From CAIVAT01 sp037137455 (GTDB lineage: Bacteria; Bacteroidota; Bacteroidia; Bacteroidales; FEN-979): 64,000 nucleotides of DNA. A program made the position numbers and the translations under genes. Shown piece after piece: positions 18,294 to 26,760 of this stretch. The notes under the pieces are model-generated. The model ran no database searches. It saw nothing but the letters and a program-made list of their open reading frames with translations, and was not told the DNA's origin. Location of the stretch: NCBI GenBank assembly GCA_037137455.1, contig JBAXKG010000006.1, positions 34,058-98,057 of the forward strand, given 5' to 3'. Within the stretch, counting starts at the first letter, position 1, and every line of letters begins with the position of its first letter.

Positions 18294-19097
18294 ATGAACC
18301 AGCAACAATTTTCAGAATTTGTGAAAAACCCCGGGATGACCAATTCCGAGAGTTTAAAACCGCTGGAAGAACTTGTCAAACGTTATCCATATTGCCAGTC
18401 AGGGCAACTTTTATATACTTTTAACCTTTTCAAAGAGGAGAATCTTCAGTACCCCTTGCAACTTAAGAAGGCAGCAGCTTATGCCGGTGATCGAAAAATC
18501 CTTAGGGAATTAATCGATTCTGCCAAAATAAAAGTACCTGTTTCAGCCCGGCTAGAACTCCCCACCATTAACGCTTCGCATAAAAACTCCGGTGATAATT
18601 ATGCGCCAGCAGTTGAAATTATTCCTGAATTGATTGATCGTGTGGATTCGGTCAAATTGGCTTTCAAGGCAACTTATGATCGCATGACACATGAGGAACT
18701 GATTTCCATTGTAAAGAAAAGGATTGCCGAAATAAATGCCGATAAAAAGCAAGGCCACTTATCTTTAAAAAGCTTACATAATCCGGAATCTGATCTGCAA
18801 AATGTGTTATCTGAAGAATCAATCCCATTATCCCGCAACTCCAAAGAAGCGATCATTGACAAGTTTATTCTTGAAGAACCAAAAATTTCAAAACCAAAAA
18901 CTGCTTTTTTCAATCTATCCGACAGCGCTGTTCGAAGCAACTTCGATGATGAGGAAATTGTAAGTGAAACCCTGGCTAAATTGTATGCCACCCAAGGCAA
19001 CATCTCCAAGGCTGTTCATGTTTATCAGAAATTATCCTTGCTTAATCAAGAAAAAAGTCGTTACTTTGCAGCCCAAATTGAAAATCTGAAATCGTAA
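18294..19097 (+). CDS. Uncharacterised protein with C-terminal TPR-like motif
   Basis: This 267-residue protein has no signal peptide and no membrane segment. The N-terminal 80 residues are helical with a YPYCQSGQLLYTFNLFKEENLQYP segment and an ILRELI helix. The middle is polar and probably flexible. The last 45 residues form a TPR-like helix pair (ETLAKLYATQGNISKAVHVYQKLSLL). It lies 24 bases after lptE and 12 before secG, so it is co-transcribed with envelope genes. I recognise this as a conserved Bacteroidota gene in this neighbourhood but know of no assigned function. Confidence 0.85.
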   Translation: MNQQQFSEFVKNPGMTNSESLKPLEELVKRYPYCQSGQLLYTFNLFKEENLQYPLQLKKAAAYAGDRKILRELIDSAKIKVPVSARLELPTINASHKNSGDNYAPAVEIIPELIDRVDSVKLAFKATYDRMTHEELISIVKKRIAEINADKKQGHLSLKSLHNPESDLQNVLSEESIPLSRNSKEAIIDKFILEEPKISKPKTAFFNLSDSAVRSNFDDEEIVSETLAKLYATQGNISKAVHVYQKLSLLNQEKSRYFAAQIENLKS

Positions 19098-19109
19098 ATA
19101 TTAACTGTT

Positions 19110-19439
19110 ATGTACATTTTAATTTCCGTTCTTGTCCTGATCGTCTGTGTTTTGCTGGTTTTGGTTGTGTTAGTCCAGAATTCAAAAGGAGGTGGGCTTG
19201 CTTCGAATTTTGCATCGTCTAATCAATTTATGGGTGTTCGAAAGACCGCCGATTTTCTTGAAAAAGCCACTTGGACCCTGGCCGCCACACTTCTTTTCCT
19301 GAGCCTGTTTTCCATTTTTGTCATTCCTAAAAACCAGGTTAAGACTGACACTACGCAAAGTGAAATCCAAAAGCAAATCAACGAAAGTAAAACTGCTCCG
19401 ATAAAGGATTTTCAATCCCCACCAACTCAAAAGAAATAA
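19110..19439 (+). CDS. secG: Preprotein translocase subunit SecG
   Basis: This accessory subunit of the SecYEG channel has two transmembrane helices (about 2-22 and 53-72) flanking the conserved QNSKGGGLASNFASSNQ loop. The Lys/Thr-rich C-terminal tail (109 residues in all) is common in this phylum. It is the last gene of the pheT-to-secG run and is followed by a terminator hairpin. Confidence 0.96.
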   Translation: MYILISVLVLIVCVLLVLVVLVQNSKGGGLASNFASSNQFMGVRKTADFLEKATWTLAATLLFLSLFSIFVIPKNQVKTDTTQSEIQKQINESKTAPIKDFQSPPTQKK

Positions 19440-19472
19440 AACGGACATTCGATTCATTCAGCCCGTATAGGA

Positions 19473-19507
19473 GTGTCAGATTGTCAGCACAGTCTGACAT
19501 TTTTATT
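19473..19507 (+). terminator. Rho-independent terminator after secG
   Basis: A 7-bp stem (TGTCAGA / TCTGACA), extendable by one G-T pair, with a 12-base loop is followed by a TTTTTATTTTA tract. Confidence 0.8.
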
Positions 19508-19638
19508 TTATTTGGGCCGGGAACTGAAAAAATGTCCAGATTTATTCCATCAGTTTCATTTGGCATAAAATATGACTAACATGGGTAGCCTGTTTATAAA
19601 GGTGAATTTCGTAATGTTAAACTTTAAAATATTGTAAA

Positions 19639-19917
19639 ATGGCAAAAGTTAAGATTAAACCGTTGGCCGACCGCGTTTTGGTTAAAGCGGCAGCGGCTGA
19701 AGACAAAACAGCTGGAGGTATTATAATTCCTGATACCGCAAAGGAAAAACCGCAGAAAGGAACTGTAATTGCAGTTGGTCCGGGTAAAAAAGATGAACCC
19801 ATGACAGTGAAAATTGGTGACAGCGTGCTCTATGGCAAGTATGCCGGAACAGAAATCACTATAGATAGCGAAAATTACCTTATCATGCGCGAATCTGATA
19901 TCGTTGCGGTTATCTAA
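19639..19917 (+). CDS. groES: Co-chaperonin GroES
   Basis: This 92-residue heptameric lid of the GroEL folding chamber carries the expected IKPLADRVLVK start, the mobile loop AEDKTAGGIIIPDTAKEKP, and the C-terminal ESDIVAVI. It is 54 bases upstream of groEL. The 130 bases ahead of it contain neither a CIRCE element nor an exact TAnnTTTG box, so heat-shock control by HrcA is not supported here. Confidence 0.98.
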   Translation: MAKVKIKPLADRVLVKAAAAEDKTAGGIIIPDTAKEKPQKGTVIAVGPGKKDEPMTVKIGDSVLYGKYAGTEITIDSENYLIMRESDIVAVI

Positions 19918-19971
19918 CTATCTAAAAGTATTAAAGAAACAAAAGTATAATCACAAAAAAAACGAAAAACA

Positions 19972-21609
19972 ATGGCAAAAGATATAATCTTTAGCATAAA
20001 AGCAAGAGAAGCGTTAAAGAAAGGTGTTGATGAACTTTCAAACGCCGTGAAGGTGACCCTTGGCCCAAAGGGCCGCAATGTCATCATTGACAAATCATAT
20101 GGATCACCTGTAGTTACCAAGGATGGTGTAACTGTGGCAAAAGAAATTGAACTGAGAGACCCTGTTGAAAATATGGGCGCCCAGATGGTGAAGGAAGTTG
20201 CTTCCAAAACAAGCGATCTCGCGGGTGATGGAACCACAACCGCAACCGTTTTGGCACAGGCTATTTTCACGGTTGGGTTGAAGAACGTTACTGCCGGCGC
20301 CAATCCAATGGACCTGAAACGTGGTATTGATAAAGCAGTTGCAGAAGTTATTAAGTCGCTCAAATCACAGACCAAGCAGGTTGGCGACAGCATGGACAAG
20401 ATTGAGCAGGTTGCTTCTATTTCTGCCAACAACGATAATTTCATCGGAAAGATGATTGCCGAAGCAATGGGAAAAGTAAAGAAAGAGGGTGTGATCACCA
20501 TCGAAGAGGCAAAAGGAATTGAAACAACGGTAAAAGTTGTTGAAGGTATGCAGTTCGATCGTGGCTATATCAGTCCCTATTTTGTGACCGATACAGATAA
20601 GATGGAAGTTGTTTTTGAAACTCCTTACATCTTGATCTATGATAAAAAAGTTAGTGTAATGAAGGACCTGCTTCCTGTTTTGGAAAAGGTTGTTCAGACC
20701 GGCCGCCCTCTCATCATCGTAAGCGAGGATGTAGAAGGTGAAGCGCTTGCGACCCTGGTGGTGAACAAGATCCGCGGCACCCTGAAAGTTGCGGCCGTAA
20801 AGGCTCCTGGATTCGGCGACCGCCGTAAGGAGATGCTTGAAGATATCGCCGTATTAACCGGTGGTACCGTAATCAGTGAAGAAAAAGGCTTCAAACTTGA
20901 AGATGCAACATTGCAGTATCTCGGTCAGGCCGAAAAAATTACCATTGACAAGGAAAATACCACCATCATCAATGGCAGTGGCAAAAAGGCCGACATCACT
21001 GCACGTATCAATCAGATCAAAACTCAGATCGGAACAACTACATCCGATTATGATAAGGAAAAACTGCAGGAACGCCTGGCTAAATTGGCTGGTGGAGTGG
21101 CAGTGATCTATGTTGGAGCTTCATCTGAAGTGGAAATGAAAGAGAAAAAAGCCCGTTTCGATGATGCATTGCATGCAACCCGTGCAGCTATTGAAGAGGG
21201 AATAATCCCCGGTGGCGGTGTCGCATATCTTCGCGCACAGAAGGCAATTGAAAAAATGAAAGGCAGTAACGAAGATGAAACCACTGGAATCGCAATTATA
21301 AAGCGCGCCCTCGAAGAACCACTTCGCCAGATCGTTGAAAATGCCGGCCTCGAAGGTTCAGTAATTATACAGAGAGTAAAGGAAGGGAAAGATGATTTTG
21401 GATTCAATGCCCGTACCGAGGAATATGAAAACCTTTACAAGGCTGGAGTAATTGACCCAACCAAGGTGGCACGCATTGCGCTTGAAAACGCTGCTTCAAT
21501 CGCCAGCATGCTTTTGACAACTGAATGCGTTCTTGCAACCCATAAAGAAGAAAAACCTGCAATGCCACAAATGAATCCAGGCATGGGCGGAATGGGTGAC
21601 ATGTATTAA
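19972..21609 (+). CDS. groEL: Chaperonin GroEL
   Basis: This 545-residue ATP-driven folding chamber has VTLGPKGRNVIIDKSYGSP and the nucleotide-binding AGDGTTTATVLAQ in the equatorial domain. The intermediate and apical domains are complete, and the tail ends in a Gly-Met-rich stretch (NPGMGGMGDMY). Codons look well adapted, as expected for a highly expressed gene. A strong terminator follows 19 bases after the stop codon. Confidence 0.99.
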   Translation: MAKDIIFSIKAREALKKGVDELSNAVKVTLGPKGRNVIIDKSYGSPVVTKDGVTVAKEIELRDPVENMGAQMVKEVASKTSDLAGDGTTTATVLAQAIFTVGLKNVTAGANPMDLKRGIDKAVAEVIKSLKSQTKQVGDSMDKIEQVASISANNDNFIGKMIAEAMGKVKKEGVITIEEAKGIETTVKVVEGMQFDRGYISPYFVTDTDKMEVVFETPYILIYDKKVSVMKDLLPVLEKVVQTGRPLIIVSEDVEGEALATLVVNKIRGTLKVAAVKAPGFGDRRKEMLEDIAVLTGGTVISEEKGFKLEDATLQYLGQAEKITIDKENTTIINGSGKKADITARINQIKTQIGTTTSDYDKEKLQERLAKLAGGVAVIYVGASSEVEMKEKKARFDDALHATRAAIEEGIIPGGGVAYLRAQKAIEKMKGSNEDETTGIAIIKRALEEPLRQIVENAGLEGSVIIQRVKEGKDDFGFNARTEEYENLYKAGVIDPTKVARIALENAASIASMLLTTECVLATHKEEKPAMPQMNPGMGGMGDMY

Positions 21610-21628
21610 CCGTTAACAAAACTGTTCA

Positions 21629-21658
21629 AAAAAAGCCCTGAGTAATCGGGGCTTTTTT
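21629..21658 (+). terminator. Rho-independent terminator after groEL
   Basis: A 13-bp stem (AAAAAAGCCCTGA / TCGGGGCTTTTTT, one G-T pair) with a GTAA tetraloop has its T run inside the descending arm. Confidence 0.92.
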
Positions 21659-21776
21659 ATTAGAATATAGCTAATATTGTAAGTGTAAAAATGCCGGAAT
21701 AACACCTCCGGGTGGATATAAACATGTAAATATTGATGTCATCGTTGAAAATCAATGATACTTGCTGTTGTAAAGA

Positions 21777-22841
21777 ATGATGAATGGTGATACAAGCCTG
21801 GATATCAGGGCTATAACAAAAGAAGAACTTGAGCACTTTCTGCTTTTGCACGGAGAAAAAAAATTCCGTGCAGGTCAGGTGTTTGAATGGCTATGGCAGA
21901 AATCCTGCCGTTCATTCGATGATATGACGAATCTTCACAAAAATACGCGCCAGCTTTTAAAGGAACATTTTTTATTTAACAAAGCGTTCGCAGAAAATCA
22001 TCAAAAAAGTTCGGACGGAACTGTTAAAATCGGGTTTCGTTTATATGACGGGTTTCTTGTTGAAGGGGTTTTGATCCCATCCGACGACAGGATTACTGCC
22101 TGCATATCCTCGCAGGTTGGATGTGCCCTTGGTTGTAAATTTTGTGCCACAGGATATTTGGGATTCAGGCGAAATTTATCTGTTGGTGAAATTATAGACC
22201 AGTTGACCGGAATCCAAAATCCATTAGCCAGTGGTGAGAAAAATATTTCTAATATCGTCTTTATGGGCATGGGCGAACCTTTTTTGAATTATGAAAATGT
22301 GCTCACAGCAATCGAAAAGATCACTTCTGAAGATGGGTTGGGAATGTCGCCACAGCGTATAACTGTTTCGAGTATAGGTATTCCGAGAATGATAAAAAAG
22401 ATGGCCGATGATGATCCTAAATATCACTTTGCCTTGTCATTACATGCAGCAAATGATACAAAGCGCGATCAGATTATTCCTTTTAACCTGAAGCATCCTC
22501 TGAAAGAAATTATCGAAGCTCTGAAGTATTACCATCAAAAAACAGGCAAGCGAATTACCATTGAATATATTCTTTTTGGCAATTTCAATGATTCGGTTTC
22601 CGATGCTAAAGAGCTTGCAATTTTTTGCAGGAATTTTCCCGTTAAAATTAACATTATCGAATACAACCCGGTGAAGGAATCAGGCTTTACAAAATCTCAA
22701 CCGGAAATGACCAAAGGGTTTATAGGATATCTTGAAAGATGTAATATTGTAGTCAATATCAGGAAAAGCCGGGGAAAAGATATTGAAGCAGCATGCGGAC
22801 AGCTTGCCGGGAATCAGATAAAAAGTAAAAACCAGTGCTAA
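21777..22841 (+). CDS. rlmN: Dual-specificity rRNA/tRNA adenine-C2 methyltransferase RlmN
   Basis: This radical-SAM enzyme methylates A2503 of 23S rRNA and A37 of some tRNAs. The 4Fe-4S ligands C116, C120 and C123 lie in GCALGCKFCATGY. The C-terminal catalytic Cys340 is in the SRGKDIEAACGQL segment. The 354 residues match the family. ade starts 12 bases downstream, so the two are probably co-transcribed. No promoter box is clear in the 118 bases after the groEL terminator. Confidence 0.97.
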   Translation: MMNGDTSLDIRAITKEELEHFLLLHGEKKFRAGQVFEWLWQKSCRSFDDMTNLHKNTRQLLKEHFLFNKAFAENHQKSSDGTVKIGFRLYDGFLVEGVLIPSDDRITACISSQVGCALGCKFCATGYLGFRRNLSVGEIIDQLTGIQNPLASGEKNISNIVFMGMGEPFLNYENVLTAIEKITSEDGLGMSPQRITVSSIGIPRMIKKMADDDPKYHFALSLHAANDTKRDQIIPFNLKHPLKEIIEALKYYHQKTGKRITIEYILFGNFNDSVSDAKELAIFCRNFPVKINIIEYNPVKESGFTKSQPEMTKGFIGYLERCNIVVNIRKSRGKDIEAACGQLAGNQIKSKNQC

Positions 22842-22853
22842 AAATTATTCATT

Positions 22854-24491
22854 ATGAACCATGCTTCGTTTGAAATTCAGGGAAATATTGTTGACGTTGT
22901 CGGCAAAAGAATTTTTCGGGGAACTGTTGTCATTCGCGATGGACATGTCGAAACCATTCGTGAAGAGACTGTCGAAGCGACCGAATATATTCTTCCCGGA
23001 CTGATAGATGCTCATATTCATATAGAGAGCTCGATGCTTATACCCTCGGAGTTTGCCAGGCTTGCGGTTGTTCATGGAACAGTTGGGACAGTATCTGATC
23101 CGCATGAAATTGCCAATGTACTCGGAGTTCCAGGGGTAAAATTCATGATTAAAAATGGCAACAAGGTGCCATTCAAATTTAATTTCGGTGCGCCATCGTG
23201 TGTGCCTGCAACCCCATTTGAAACTGCTGGCGCCCGGCTTGGCGTTGATGAAGTAAAGGAGCTGCTCCAAATGACGGAGATAAAATACCTTTCGGAAATG
23301 ATGAATTTTCCGGGAGTATTATTCAATGATGGCGAGGTAATGGCAAAAATTGAACTGGCAAAAGAATATAGAAAGCCTGTTGATGGTCATGCTCCGGGTG
23401 TTATTGGTGAGAATGCGCAGAAATATATCAAGGCTGGTATATCTACCGATCACGAATGTTTTTCAATAGAAGAAGCCTATGAAAAGATTAAATATGGGAT
23501 GCATATACTGATCCGTGAAGGAAGCGCCGCTAAAAATTTTGAGACACTCTACCCTCTGATCAATGAATTCCCTGATCAGGTAATGCTATGCTCCGATGAT
23601 AAGCATCCCAACGATCTCGTGACCGGACACATCAACGTGGAGGTGAAACGTGCAATCGCTAAAGGAATGAACATCATGAATGTACTCCGCTGTTGTACAT
23701 ATAACCCCGTGAAGCACTACAACCTGGATATTGGATTGTTAAGAATCGGCGATGCAGCGGATTTTATACGGGTGGATAATCTGGAAAGTTTTAAGATACT
23801 CGACACATATATCAATGGGCAAAAAGTGGCTGAAAACGGGAAAACTTTGATTTCAGGTGTTCACGAAAAGCCGTTTAACAAATTCGAAATCGAAAAAATT
23901 CAAATCTCCGAGATCAATATCGAACCTCAGGGAGGTCACATACGAGTGCAAGGGGCTTTTGACGGACAATTGATAACAGAGCAGTTCCTGGCCGAGCCAA
24001 CAATTGCAGGAAACAATGTAGTTAGCGATCCAACCCGTGATATTTTAAAAATCGTAGTTAAAAACCGGTATAACGAAGCGCCGGGTGCGGTAGGTTTCAT
24101 TCGCAATATCGGGCTGAAAAATGGAGCTATAGCTTCGTGTGTGGCCCACGACAGTCATAACATTGTGGCGGTAGGCGTCGACGATGCCTCCATTACAGCT
24201 GCGATAAACCTGATTATCGAAGCAAAAGGCGGTATTTCCATTGTGGATGGGACGACAAAACGCCTGCTCCCATTGCCTTTTGCCGGAATTATGTCAGGAT
24301 TAGACGGTTTCGAAGTAGCCCGCTTGTATGATGAAATGGATAAAAAGGTAAAAGAAATGGGCAGTCCGCTTTCGGCGCCTTTTATGACCTTGTCTTTTAT
24401 GGCCTTGCTGGTCATCCCCGATTTGAAGCTAAGCGATAAGGGATTGTTTGATGGAACACGTTTTGCGTTTGCAAATCTGTTCGAAAAATAA
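22854..24491 (+). CDS. ade: Adenine deaminase
   Basis: This amidohydrolase-superfamily enzyme converts adenine to hypoxanthine plus ammonia for purine salvage. It contains the metal-binding DAHIHIESSM motif (residues about 50-59), DGHAPG and STDHECFS segments, the CSDDKHPNDL motif, and the long C-terminal domain with IVAVGVDDASITAAINLI. The 545 residues are normal for the family. It links functionally with hpt, purE and adk further right, though they are not adjacent. Confidence 0.96.
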   Translation: MNHASFEIQGNIVDVVGKRIFRGTVVIRDGHVETIREETVEATEYILPGLIDAHIHIESSMLIPSEFARLAVVHGTVGTVSDPHEIANVLGVPGVKFMIKNGNKVPFKFNFGAPSCVPATPFETAGARLGVDEVKELLQMTEIKYLSEMMNFPGVLFNDGEVMAKIELAKEYRKPVDGHAPGVIGENAQKYIKAGISTDHECFSIEEAYEKIKYGMHILIREGSAAKNFETLYPLINEFPDQVMLCSDDKHPNDLVTGHINVEVKRAIAKGMNIMNVLRCCTYNPVKHYNLDIGLLRIGDAADFIRVDNLESFKILDTYINGQKVAENGKTLISGVHEKPFNKFEIEKIQISEINIEPQGGHIRVQGAFDGQLITEQFLAEPTIAGNNVVSDPTRDILKIVVKNRYNEAPGAVGFIRNIGLKNGAIASCVAHDSHNIVAVGVDDASITAAINLIIEAKGGISIVDGTTKRLLPLPFAGIMSGLDGFEVARLYDEMDKKVKEMGSPLSAPFMTLSFMALLVIPDLKLSDKGLFDGTRFAFANLFEK

Positions 24492-24526
24492 ACTCACATA
24501 GTTATATATATAGTTAATGTTATTTT

Positions 24527-24557
24527 GTTAATTTTGTAACATAAACTCAAAATTAAC
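24527..24557 (+). promoter_or_regulatory. Perfect inverted-repeat operator overlapping the promoter of the ArsR-type gene
   Basis: GTTAATTTTG (24527-24536) and CAAAATTAAC (24548-24557) are perfect 10-bp inverted repeats separated by 11 bases. They end 5 bases before the ATG of the ArsR-type regulator. The left arm contains TAATTTTG (24529-24536), an exact -7 box. A dimeric regulator bound here would therefore cover the promoter. Autoregulation by the ArsR-type protein is inferred from this geometry. Confidence 0.75.
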
Positions 24558-24562
24558 ACGTT

Positions 24563-24862
24563 ATGAAGAAAACAAACCTTGACATTCAAAAACTAGAAAT
24601 GGCTGCCAGCAAACTGCGTGCAATTGCTCACCCTATGCGTATCGCCATTATTGATCTGTTAACCGAGAATAAAAAGCTCACTGTTACAGAAATTTATGAA
24701 CGGCTTAACATTGAACAAGCCTCCGCTTCACATCACTTGAATATTTTAAAAAACAAGGGATTATTGGAGTCGAAACGTGATGGAAAAATGATTTTATATT
24801 CTTTGAAAACAAGCGTACTCGCTAATGTGATTGAATGTATCAACCAGTGTGCAACGCACTAA
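24563..24862 (+). CDS. ArsR/SmtB-type winged-helix transcriptional regulator
   Basis: This 99-residue regulator has the typical winged helix: KLRAIAHPMRIAIIDLL, the recognition helix region IEQASASHHLNILKNKGLL, and wing SKRDGKMILYSL. The classical alpha-3 metal motif (ELCVCDL) is missing. The only cysteines are C92 and C96 in the last helix, followed by H99, which suggests either a C-terminal metal site or a thiol sensor. A perfect palindrome lies directly upstream. Its gene overlaps the convergent lipoprotein gene by 4 bases. No efflux or detoxification gene is adjacent, so the ligand is unknown. Confidence 0.9.
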   Translation: MKKTNLDIQKLEMAASKLRAIAHPMRIAIIDLLTENKKLTVTEIYERLNIEQASASHHLNILKNKGLLESKRDGKMILYSLKTSVLANVIECINQCATH

Positions 24863-26652
24863 TCCCAAGTTTCTTCTACATCCCAGTTAGAACGTATCTC
24901 AATTATTTTAGAAAAATATAGCACCTCTTCAGGCTGTAGATTCTTTTTGTAATTTCCGGTATCCCATCTCATATTTTTATTTCTGTCGAAAATAGCTTTG
25001 ATTCTATATTTTCCCGGGGGCATGAAGTTAAAATGGATTTTTCCTGATTGAGTTACAATGTGCTCTTCATAAATGGTTGACTCTTTTTCGTCAATTAACT
25101 GGATAATATATTGCCCGGGACGTTTGTCAATATTCATTGACAGGATAAAATTCCCGAAATCTCTTTCGGCCCGGGTCCTGAAATCCATCAGGATGGAGTC
25201 ATGACTGATGTTGTTAATTCCGTAAAATACCGAATCAGGAATGATGATTTTATAACCTTTTTCCTCTAACCATTTATGGTGAACGACAATTTTTCGTTTA
25301 AGGCTGTCGAAGAATTCGATTTTCGGGTAAATTGTGTCTTTGTTTTCAATAAGAGAAACTCTGGTAAAATCCCAACGGATTAAGGGACAGGAGAAAGTCA
25401 GCACAAAATCATTTTTAAATTGGTTGAGGCCACTGCCTTTTATTGAACTGGTCAAGGCAAGTTGGTTGGTTTTTTCCTTTTTTTCCGATTTCTTTTGAAT
25501 ATCTTTTTTGGTTATATCCAGCATTACCGTGTCCAGTACTTTATTGCCAGCCAAGACTTTAAGGATTAATGAATCGGTTTTCGGGCGGGTTATCCAAAGG
25601 GAAACAGAGTCTCTCCTTCGCGAGTATTCCTCCACATACCATGGTGCAACAGAGTCGAAATTCAATGGAACAAACCGGATATTATTGGCTGGAAAACGGA
25701 ATGTAAAAAGAGCCATTCCTTCATTTTGGGAGGTAGACCTGACTAACCGTTGAATGGAGTCAGTCTCTTCAAAAAGAAAAAGAGGATATGAGGGATATAG
25801 TAGACGATACTGTTTGATGGAGTCGGCTTTACGTGTGGAATCAGCCTTTCGCAAAACATCAGGATTTTCAACTTTTGATTTGACATTTTTGGCCGGAGTT
25901 ATTAGCGCTGAATCCTTTCTGGATGTATCCGCTGTTTTCCTGAGAATATAAAAGGGTTTGACAAGGCTGTCGTAGAAAGCAATTTTTTCATTAGCCTGAT
26001 TGAAGATCAGGTCACCGTTCTGATCGGATAATGCGACCAGTTTGAATTGTTTATCCTGAAGATTATTGAAAATGAAATTACCTTTATCATCGGTTTTGGT
26101 AAGATAATAGGGTGGCACATGTAGCGGCAGTGAATCAAACGGGAGGGTGTCGTTGTTGTTGATATACAATTCAACAAAAACATCTTTCTGGGGTTTATGA
26201 TCGAAGGCATTAATAATGTTTCCCTGCAAAGAGAGCGTATCAACAAAAGCGCCTGTAGCGAATACGTAATTGAATCCTTTGAGAATATTATTTTCAGTGA
26301 AATCGGTGATGGCATTTCCAAAAGTTATGGAATAGGTAATATTTTTAACGAGGCTGTCTTCAAATTTCATCATAAGCGATTTTCCACGTAACCTCGGTTC
26401 AAGCGGTGTTTTTAGCGGGGGAGAGATAAATACTTCAGTTGAGGGATTTTTAAGGTTGATGAATTCATCGAAATCAATCCGGAAACTGTTTCCCATGAAG
26501 TTTACAGCAAAGTTTGGCGGGTCACAGGCAATCACCGATGGGGGTTTCAAATCTTTCGGGCCGCCATCGGGGCTAACCGGGTTAGCACAACGAAATAGAA
26601 ACAATGCAGTTGCGATAATAAAAAAGAAAAATAAATTGGTTTTTCGTTGCAC
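24859..26652 (-). CDS. Large lipoprotein with N-terminal bacterial Ig-like domain
   Basis: This 597-residue lipoprotein has signal MQRKT..LFLFRC with Cys22. The region 37-135 resembles a Big_5/SbsA Ig-like domain (PPNFAVNFMGNSFRIDFDEFI). It is followed by a CNA_B/carboxypeptidase-regulatory-like part (about 140-215, with DDKGNFIFNNLQDKQFKLVAL). A Lys/Asp/Ser-rich middle follows, and then further beta-rich modules ending in a second GKYRIKAIFDRN-type segment. Proteins of this layout are common in Bacteroidota and uncharacterised. A surface or periplasmic structural role is plausible but not shown. Confidence 0.85.
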   Translation of the reverse strand: MQRKTNLFFFFIIATALFLFRCANPVSPDGGPKDLKPPSVIACDPPNFAVNFMGNSFRIDFDEFINLKNPSTEVFISPPLKTPLEPRLRGKSLMMKFEDSLVKNITYSITFGNAITDFTENNILKGFNYVFATGAFVDTLSLQGNIINAFDHKPQKDVFVELYINNNDTLPFDSLPLHVPPYYLTKTDDKGNFIFNNLQDKQFKLVALSDQNGDLIFNQANEKIAFYDSLVKPFYILRKTADTSRKDSALITPAKNVKSKVENPDVLRKADSTRKADSIKQYRLLYPSYPLFLFEETDSIQRLVRSTSQNEGMALFTFRFPANNIRFVPLNFDSVAPWYVEEYSRRRDSVSLWITRPKTDSLILKVLAGNKVLDTVMLDITKKDIQKKSEKKEKTNQLALTSSIKGSGLNQFKNDFVLTFSCPLIRWDFTRVSLIENKDTIYPKIEFFDSLKRKIVVHHKWLEEKGYKIIIPDSVFYGINNISHDSILMDFRTRAERDFGNFILSMNIDKRPGQYIIQLIDEKESTIYEEHIVTQSGKIHFNFMPPGKYRIKAIFDRNKNMRWDTGNYKKNLQPEEVLYFSKIIEIRSNWDVEETWD

Positions 26653-26670
26653 TCTGGCAGTGGATTTTCT

Positions 26671-26678
26671 TAAGTTTG
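26671..26678 (+). promoter_or_regulatory. Possible -7 promoter box for the YebC-family gene
   Basis: TAAGTTTG on the plus strand matches TAnnTTTG, 83 bases before the YebC ATG. It is 6 bases from the minus-strand box at 26685-26692, so the two promoters would compete. A closer partial match, TAATTTTA, lies near 26726. Confidence 0.35.
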
Positions 26679-26684
26679 CGACCC

Positions 26685-26692
26685 CAAATTTA
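26685..26692 (-). promoter_or_regulatory. -7 promoter box for the Ig-like lipoprotein gene
   Basis: TAAATTTG on the minus strand matches TAnnTTTG and lies 32 bases upstream of the lipoprotein ATG. Confidence 0.5.
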
Positions 26693-26760
26693 CCAATCGT
26701 TTTGATAACAGAACCTTTTTATTATTAATTTTACACTGTTAATCGATAAACAATCAACTT

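Noticed and set aside
19508..19638. CIRCE element or heat-shock promoter before groES
   Set aside because: No TTAGCACTC-N9-GAGTGCTAA pattern or near match is present.
19914..20501. 195-codon open frame on the minus strand
   Set aside because: It is antisense to groEL. Its composition mirrors the groEL codons, with no start context and no recognisable domain.
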